A stretch of 64,000 nt of DNA from Orientallactaga sibirica (lineage: Eukaryota; Chordata; Mammalia; Rodentia; Dipodidae): positions 11,224,501-11,288,500 of the forward strand of contig JAEOAD010000040.1 of the NCBI GenBank assembly GCA_036365145.1, given 5' to 3'. Below are positions 59,194 through 64,000 of this stretch, piece after piece; within the stretch, counting starts at the first letter, position 1; each line of letters opens with the position of its first letter. Both the position numbers and the translations under genes were made by a program. The notes under the pieces are model-generated. The model saw nothing but the letters and a program-made list of their open reading frames with translations, did not search any database and was not told where the DNA came from.

Positions 59194-59401
59194 AAGAATA
59201 CCTTTTCCAGAGGCTCAGAGGGAAGTGCAGCCGTCTTACCTTCAAGACAGACCCTCGGAATGTCCAGGAAATGATGCTTTCTTCCCATCCAAGACTGAGG
59301 TCCTATAATCGGAGAATTCCAAAGAAAGATTATGCCTCCCCCACAGATTCATTAGAAAGTTCACTGCCTGGTTCAGTCATGTCTGAGAAGCACCTTGGCA
59401 G

Positions 59402-60449
59402 GTAGGCATGCTACTGCTCACAGATGTGGCAGCAGGAGTGGGTGAGGCTACTTACCCACATCACCATGTCTGGGGGAAAAGACAGAGAATGGAAGAAAAG
59501 TGACACCAGCTATCACCTTTCAGCCCTGCACCAATAGCTGAATGTCAGCCAGCTAGACCCACAGACCAATTAGTTCAACAACCCCGTGTAACACCTGGCA
59601 AATTCAGCTTAAGGGTGGAAGGGAATATCTGGGCTCCACGTTGAGTCCATCAAGACATGGAAGACAACGGCAACAGGATCTTGAGCTGGTTGGTCACATT
59701 GTATCCGAGTTTAAGAATCAGGGAGAGAAGAAAGCTAGGGTTGTCCTGTGTTCTTCGCATTTTTATTCAGCTCAGGACCACAGCCTGTGAGATGGTCCTA
59801 CCTCACTTAATCTAATCTAGAAATTACCCCACAGACATGCCCAGAAATTTGACTCCTAAGTTTCTTTAGGTTCCTTAAAGTCGATGATATCAATCAGCAC
59901 GCTCTAGAAACGGCACCTGCGCTTGGGGGGCAGGCTTTCACACACAGAAGCCCATGGGGAACCTTCCCATTCAGTCCATGACAGTGGGCGCATCGACTGG
60001 TTGCTGATGGCCTTCCGCTTACAATATTCTTCCTTTGGGTCACGGATTTAGTCATTTCTTCCCCCTTCTCAGCAAAGTCTGGAAATTGACATACGGCATG
60101 TTTGTGCTGAATTTCTTTGCTCCTTTATCCTTTACGGAACCTTCAGGAATTGAGATAATTTCGCTGTAGTGCCTTTATCCACATCGGTTTCGAGTGAGGG
60201 ACACTCATACTGCTCCTGGCCCTTTATAAGTTTGGATCCCCACAGGACAACTTAATCTCTGATAATCTTTTAGATATTAATCTTTTAGATATTTTGATGA
60301 TTAGAAAAAAAAAATCAGTCTATGGTATCCCCACCTCCATTCAATGTCTTCCTCTGATCTTGACTAATAATGAGGCTCTCAGGTCGTAACCTTCCCTGGG
60401 GAAATTCTCCATCTCTACTGACCTACCTTTTTAATTATCTTAATTTTAT
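59402..60449. other. unique sequence with locally raised CpG
   Basis: About 14 CpGs fall in 59877-60200. No transposon or gene recognised. Confidence 0.45.
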
Positions 60450-60770
60450 CATTTATACATGTGTGCATGGTCAGGTACACGTGCATGGAGGCAAGGATGT
60501 TTGGAGGTTAGAGTACAACTTTCAGATCATCCCTCCTCTGTCTACTTCACTTGCAGCCAGGTTTCCTGAAGTAGCATCTTTGGTGGTGGTGGGGGGGGGG
60601 TGGTTGCATAAACTTCTGGAAAATTCTCCTCTCTTGACATCAGAATCAGTGTGCTAGGGTTACAGAAGCCCCCCACAGTTTCTGGCATGGAACAGAGGGA
60701 TCTAATTCAGGTACTCCAGCTTGAGCAGTGAGGGTTTTATTATCTGAGCCATCTCCCCAAGCCTAACCTG
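60450..60770 (-). mobile_element. B4-like SINE
   Basis: 'acatgtgtgcatggtcaggt', 'gtttggaggttagagtacaa', 'gctagggttacagaagcccc', 'agggatctaattcaggtact', 'tgagccatctccccaagcc'. Confidence 0.68.
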
Positions 60771-61520
60771 AATTTTTTAAACTATCATTTTGGCAAGGCA
60801 CTATATAATAAATATCTAATATTTCCTTGAGTGATATTCTTTTTTCTTCATTTCAGTTACGTTATTAGGCTGTCTCAATTCAATCTAATATTCTAATTTA
60901 ACAAACAATTAAAATATGGTTATTTTTAAATACGTTTCATTTATGTGACCACTAACATAATCTAATTCCAGAGAGAATGGAGTAGGGATAGGCCAGTATA
61001 ATTCTGTGAATCAGACAGTAACAATTCTAATTGACAGTGTTCATTTACTCACATAATTCCAGAATGAATGCACAACACCATCAATTGCTTCATTTTCCTG
61101 TTAACCAGATATATTAATGCCTAATGGATTGAGTCATTACTTAGACACATTGTTCTTCTCCAAAATACAATGATGATTTAATAAACACACCCATGCTATC
61201 TCGTGCACTGTACACGGAGCTTGCTTACACTTGGACATTGCCCTATCCTACTATCGATGTCCACCCTCAGAATTAGCCTGGACAACCATATCTTAGACTT
61301 TTGCCTATTTTTAACCTGTTCATCTCCATTAGTCCCATCATAGCTCTAAGCACTAATGTACTTAGAAAGGCTTTGAACATGCTGCCTTCACTCTTGTCAA
61401 GTTATTTGACCTCTGGTGGCCCAAAGCCAGGCACTTTATAATACCCAAGATACGCTCTTCAGTGTTTCAGGACCACTGGTTAAGAAAGATTTAATAGGAT
61501 GGGAAAACCCATGTTTTCTT
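60771..61520. other. AT-rich unique sequence
   Basis: No gene or repeat recognised. Confidence 0.5.
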
Positions 61521-61524
61521 TTTT

Positions 61525-61875
61525 ATTTTTTTCAACACTTTATTTACAACTTCCCTAAATATAGAAAATACATGTGATCACATTCCCATCCTACCACCCT
61601 CTTTCTCTCCTCCCAAATTTCCTCTCCACAAAATCCCTTCTTCTTTCCAAGGAGTCTCACTCTTATTTTGATGTCAACATTTTTTTTTTCTATTATATAG
61701 GTCTTGTATAGGTAGTGCCAGGCAGTGTGACGTCATGAATATCAAGGTCAGTTTGTGTCTGGAAAACAGCATTGTGAGCAGTCCTCCCTTCCTTTGGCTC
61801 TTACATTCTTTCTGCCACCTTCACAAGGGTCCCTGAGCCTTGGAGGGTATGAAAGCGATGTCTCGCCATGTTTTC
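61525..61875 (-). mobile_element. L1 3' UTR fragment
   Basis: T-rich edge, 'ttattttgatgtcaacat', 'ggtcttgtataggtagtgcc', 'gtttgtgtctggaaaacagc', 'ccttcctttggctcttacat', 'ggtccctgagccttggaggg'. Same order as 1290-1665. Confidence 0.7.
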
Positions 61876-62369
61876 TATATTCCATGTATTGTTCATGTGT
61901 GTTTGTTTTCATGACTACATTGATTGTTGTCCTAATATCTAAGGATCTATGATAAGTAAGCCATTTATGTGATCAGGCTGTTTGGTTAAGAAGTATTTAT
62001 TTTGTCTTGCAAAGCAGAATGCAATTTTTAAAGTGAATCTGTCTATTCAGATAAAATAGGCAATGTTTACTGTATTCTTATTCCACCAACCAAAGCATAG
62101 CAAAGAAAGCTTTAAAGGAAGGTCAGCCGGGTCATGTTAGAACAAAATCTAACTGAAAATCCTGCATTATCACATCTTAAGGTATGTATTAACATGAGCA
62201 TCTTAGAATTTAGACATAAGCAACCAGAAAAATTGCCTCTTGTGCACAGCTCTCATTGCCAATTGTGCCTTTCACAGTTCAGTCTTGTCACATAGTCCTT
62301 AAAGCCTGTGATTTCAATACCATGTTATAACTTAAAAAGAAAGTTTAGGCCCACTCACTTGTCATTCCT
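61876..62369. other. unique sequence
   Basis: No gene or repeat recognised. Confidence 0.5.
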
Positions 62370-62383
62370 TCTGACTGTCTTTT

Positions 62384-62545
62384 TTTTTTTTTTTTTTTTT
62401 TTGGTTTTTCGAGGTAGGGTCTCACTCTGGTTCAGGCTGACCTGGAATTAACTATGTAGTCTCAGGGTGGCCTTGAACTCACGGTGATCCTTCTACCTCT
62501 GCCTCCCAAGTGCTGGGATTAAAGGCGTGCGCCACCACGCCCGGC
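62384..62545 (-). mobile_element. B1 SINE, young
   Basis: Poly-T edge, full-length B1 ending 'gcgccaccacgcccggc', exact 13 bp duplication, TCTGACTGTCTTT (62370-62382, 62546-62558). Nearly identical to 36794-36967. Confidence 0.94.
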
Positions 62546-62559
62546 TCTGACTGTCTTTC

Positions 62560-62938
62560 TAATCATATCACTGGCTTCCTCTAGTACTTTTTGTAATACA
62601 GATCAACCAAGTGCAATTGAAGAGGAGAGAACATTTCATCTTATATTCAAATGACTGTCACTCAGACAAATTGACATTTTGAGTCTCATTTTATTTTTTT
62701 ATTCTTATTGATAATAAAACATGTACTCATATATATATACTGTCTTATAATATTTTACTACAATACACCCAGTTTCTATGACACAATAAAAGACTTGGAT
62801 GTTCTACATGTTAATATTTCCTCTACTTATAAGCAAACCAAAAAACAAAAAAGAATTATTGACCAAAAGGAGTTCCTTACTGAGTCTACAAGGCATAATG
62901 AGGCTTATGGGGGGCGACTTAAAATAAAAAGTCAAGGG
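62560..62938. other. AT-rich unique sequence
   Basis: No gene or repeat recognised. Confidence 0.5.
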
Positions 62939-63125
62939 GTCTGGGGAGATAACTCATAGATTAAAGGTACTTGTTTACCAAGTCTGTTGGCCCAGAATTT
63001 GATTCACCAGTACCCAAGTAAAGCCAGATGCACAAAAATAGCACATGCATCTGGAGTTCATTTGCAGTGGCATGAAGCCCTGTTTCTCTCTCCCTCTCTC
63101 CCTCTCACAACTAATTAAATAAGAT
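62939..63125 (+). mobile_element. Dip (B2-like) SINE, diverged
   Basis: 'gtctggggagataactcata', 'gatgcacaaaaatagcacat', 'gcatctggagttcatttgca', CT run and 'taattaaataa' tail. Confidence 0.82.
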
Positions 63126-64000
63126 ATATTTTAGAAAATGAACAGCTAAGAGTTTATGAATCAGAAAGAATTATGCTTTTAATGCTTTCAACTTTTAACA
63201 GTTTACAAATTCCCAAACTATACTTTATTTATAATTGACACTTTTGATATGTGACAATTAATTAATATACTAAATGTGCATGAATTTCCAATGTAATTGA
63301 AACATTAGATTTCCTCCCTGGAAGTGACGACAAGCACAATGGAGACAAGGTGAGGAAAGAGTGTTTCTCAGTGATAGATTCTCAGCACAGACTTAAATGC
63401 TTTCAAGTTGGACGTGATGCGCAACCCATTCTCCCACTAAGGGGAATGGGGTGGACACTGTGGCTCTCTTCAGTGCTGAAGGAAATGGTAGGCAAAGAAA
63501 TAACCATGATTCAAGCGTCCCATTTAAGTAGAAATTGTGACATTAAAAGAGTAGATTTTTTTCCTCTTTTGAAATTTAATTTAACAATACTGAAAGTTTA
63601 ATTTTACAAGAGAAGGAGATAGAATCTATAAATTTAATCTATGCTGCCTTATCAAAGAGCAGAGGGATGGTTTGATGATGTGGATGTCATATCATTTTGG
63701 TAACAAGAAAAGTAAGCCTCACTTAATCTTAACCTTAATATATATTAATTTTTAGATAATGTTTGGTGGAATAACTTGTCATCAAATCTATGTGGAATTC
63801 TCAATTTCCTTTTTTTCCCTTCTATTTTTCTTTGCAAAGCTAGAAAGAAAACCCATGACCTCTCTGAACTAAACCCCAGTCCCACTTTTTTTTTCCTTTT
63901 TTGTTGGGAGAAATGGGCCCATTCAATGACTAAGACTAGCCTTGAGCTCACAATCTTATTTTCTCAGCCACCTGGATAACTGGTATTATAGATCTGCACC
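63126..64000. other. unique sequence to the end of the window
   Basis: AT-rich; no gene or transposon recognised. Confidence 0.5.

Larger units (their letters stand above)
58863..59401 (+). other. possible exon-like segment split by a Dip SINE (speculative)
   Basis: Without the SINE and one copy of its target duplication (58913-59206 or equivalent), the sequence on both sides keeps one frame open for about 75-80 codons. It starts after 'ttgactttctcag' and stops at the in-frame TAG inside a donor-like CAG|GTAGGC (59399-59407). The predicted peptide is rich in S, R and K with no motif I recognise. It could be a decayed exon, an unrecognised old repeat or chance. Confidence 0.2.

Noticed and set aside
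59019..59405. 128-codon frame as a single protein
   Set aside because: Its first half is SINE (CT)n and (TA)n sequence; only the non-repeat flank is discussed as a possible exon.

Overview
This 64 kb window is AT-rich, gene-free DNA from a mammalian nuclear genome. It is most likely from a dipodoid rodent (a jerboa or relative). The lineage call is an inference from repeat content. The commonest element is a tRNA-derived SINE with a B2-like head (GGCTGGAGAGATGGCTTAG), a pyrimidine-rich stretch and an AATAAA tail, which fits the Dip family reported from Dipodoidea. Rodent B1, B4-like and ID-like SINEs, rodent-type L1 3' ends and ERVL-MaLR LTRs accompany it. No reading frame looks like a conserved protein gene. 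The open frames present are short and mostly fall inside transposons, simple repeats or antisense LTR sequence. The window is best read as an intergenic desert or the inside of a long intron.

Layout. 0-8 kb: a solo MaLR-type LTR (264-656), an L1 3' fragment, a complete non-autonomous LTR element with two apparently identical 386 bp LTRs (2078-4085), a reverse Dip SINE abutting it, a long decayed ancient repeat (about 4.4-5.9 kb) and several L1 3' pieces. 8-20 kb: SINEs, an L1 with an internal inversion (10.15-10.6 kb), a 2.7 kb repeat-poor block with raised CpG (11.85-14.58 kb), and microsatellites. 20-31 kb: an old LTR, a Dip SINE split by a 280 bp foreign segment (22.8-23.3 kb), B1, B4 and Dip copies, and unique sequence. 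31-38 kb: an L1 3' region broken up by SINEs, then ID and young B1 copies. 38-48 kb: B4 copies, a mildly CpG-enriched unique block (39.4-40.45 kb), two adjacent Dip SINEs and a second solo LTR with target duplications (43895-44238). 48-64 kb: a minisatellite grown from a B4 SINE (50.83-51.19 kb), two old MaLR LTRs (52.5-54.05 kb), a dense SINE cluster, a possible non-repeat exon split by a SINE (58.86-59.40 kb), and L1 and B1 copies.

The best-supported notable object is the LTR element at 2078-4085. It has 5 bp GGCAG target duplications, a leucine-tRNA-type primer binding site, a purine-rich tract before the 3' LTR, and LTRs with no difference I could find. It was therefore inserted very recently and lacks gag, pol and env, so it must have been mobilised in trans. 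Target duplications were read by eye for many SINEs. Family names and boundaries without target duplications are approximate because no repeat library could be searched.
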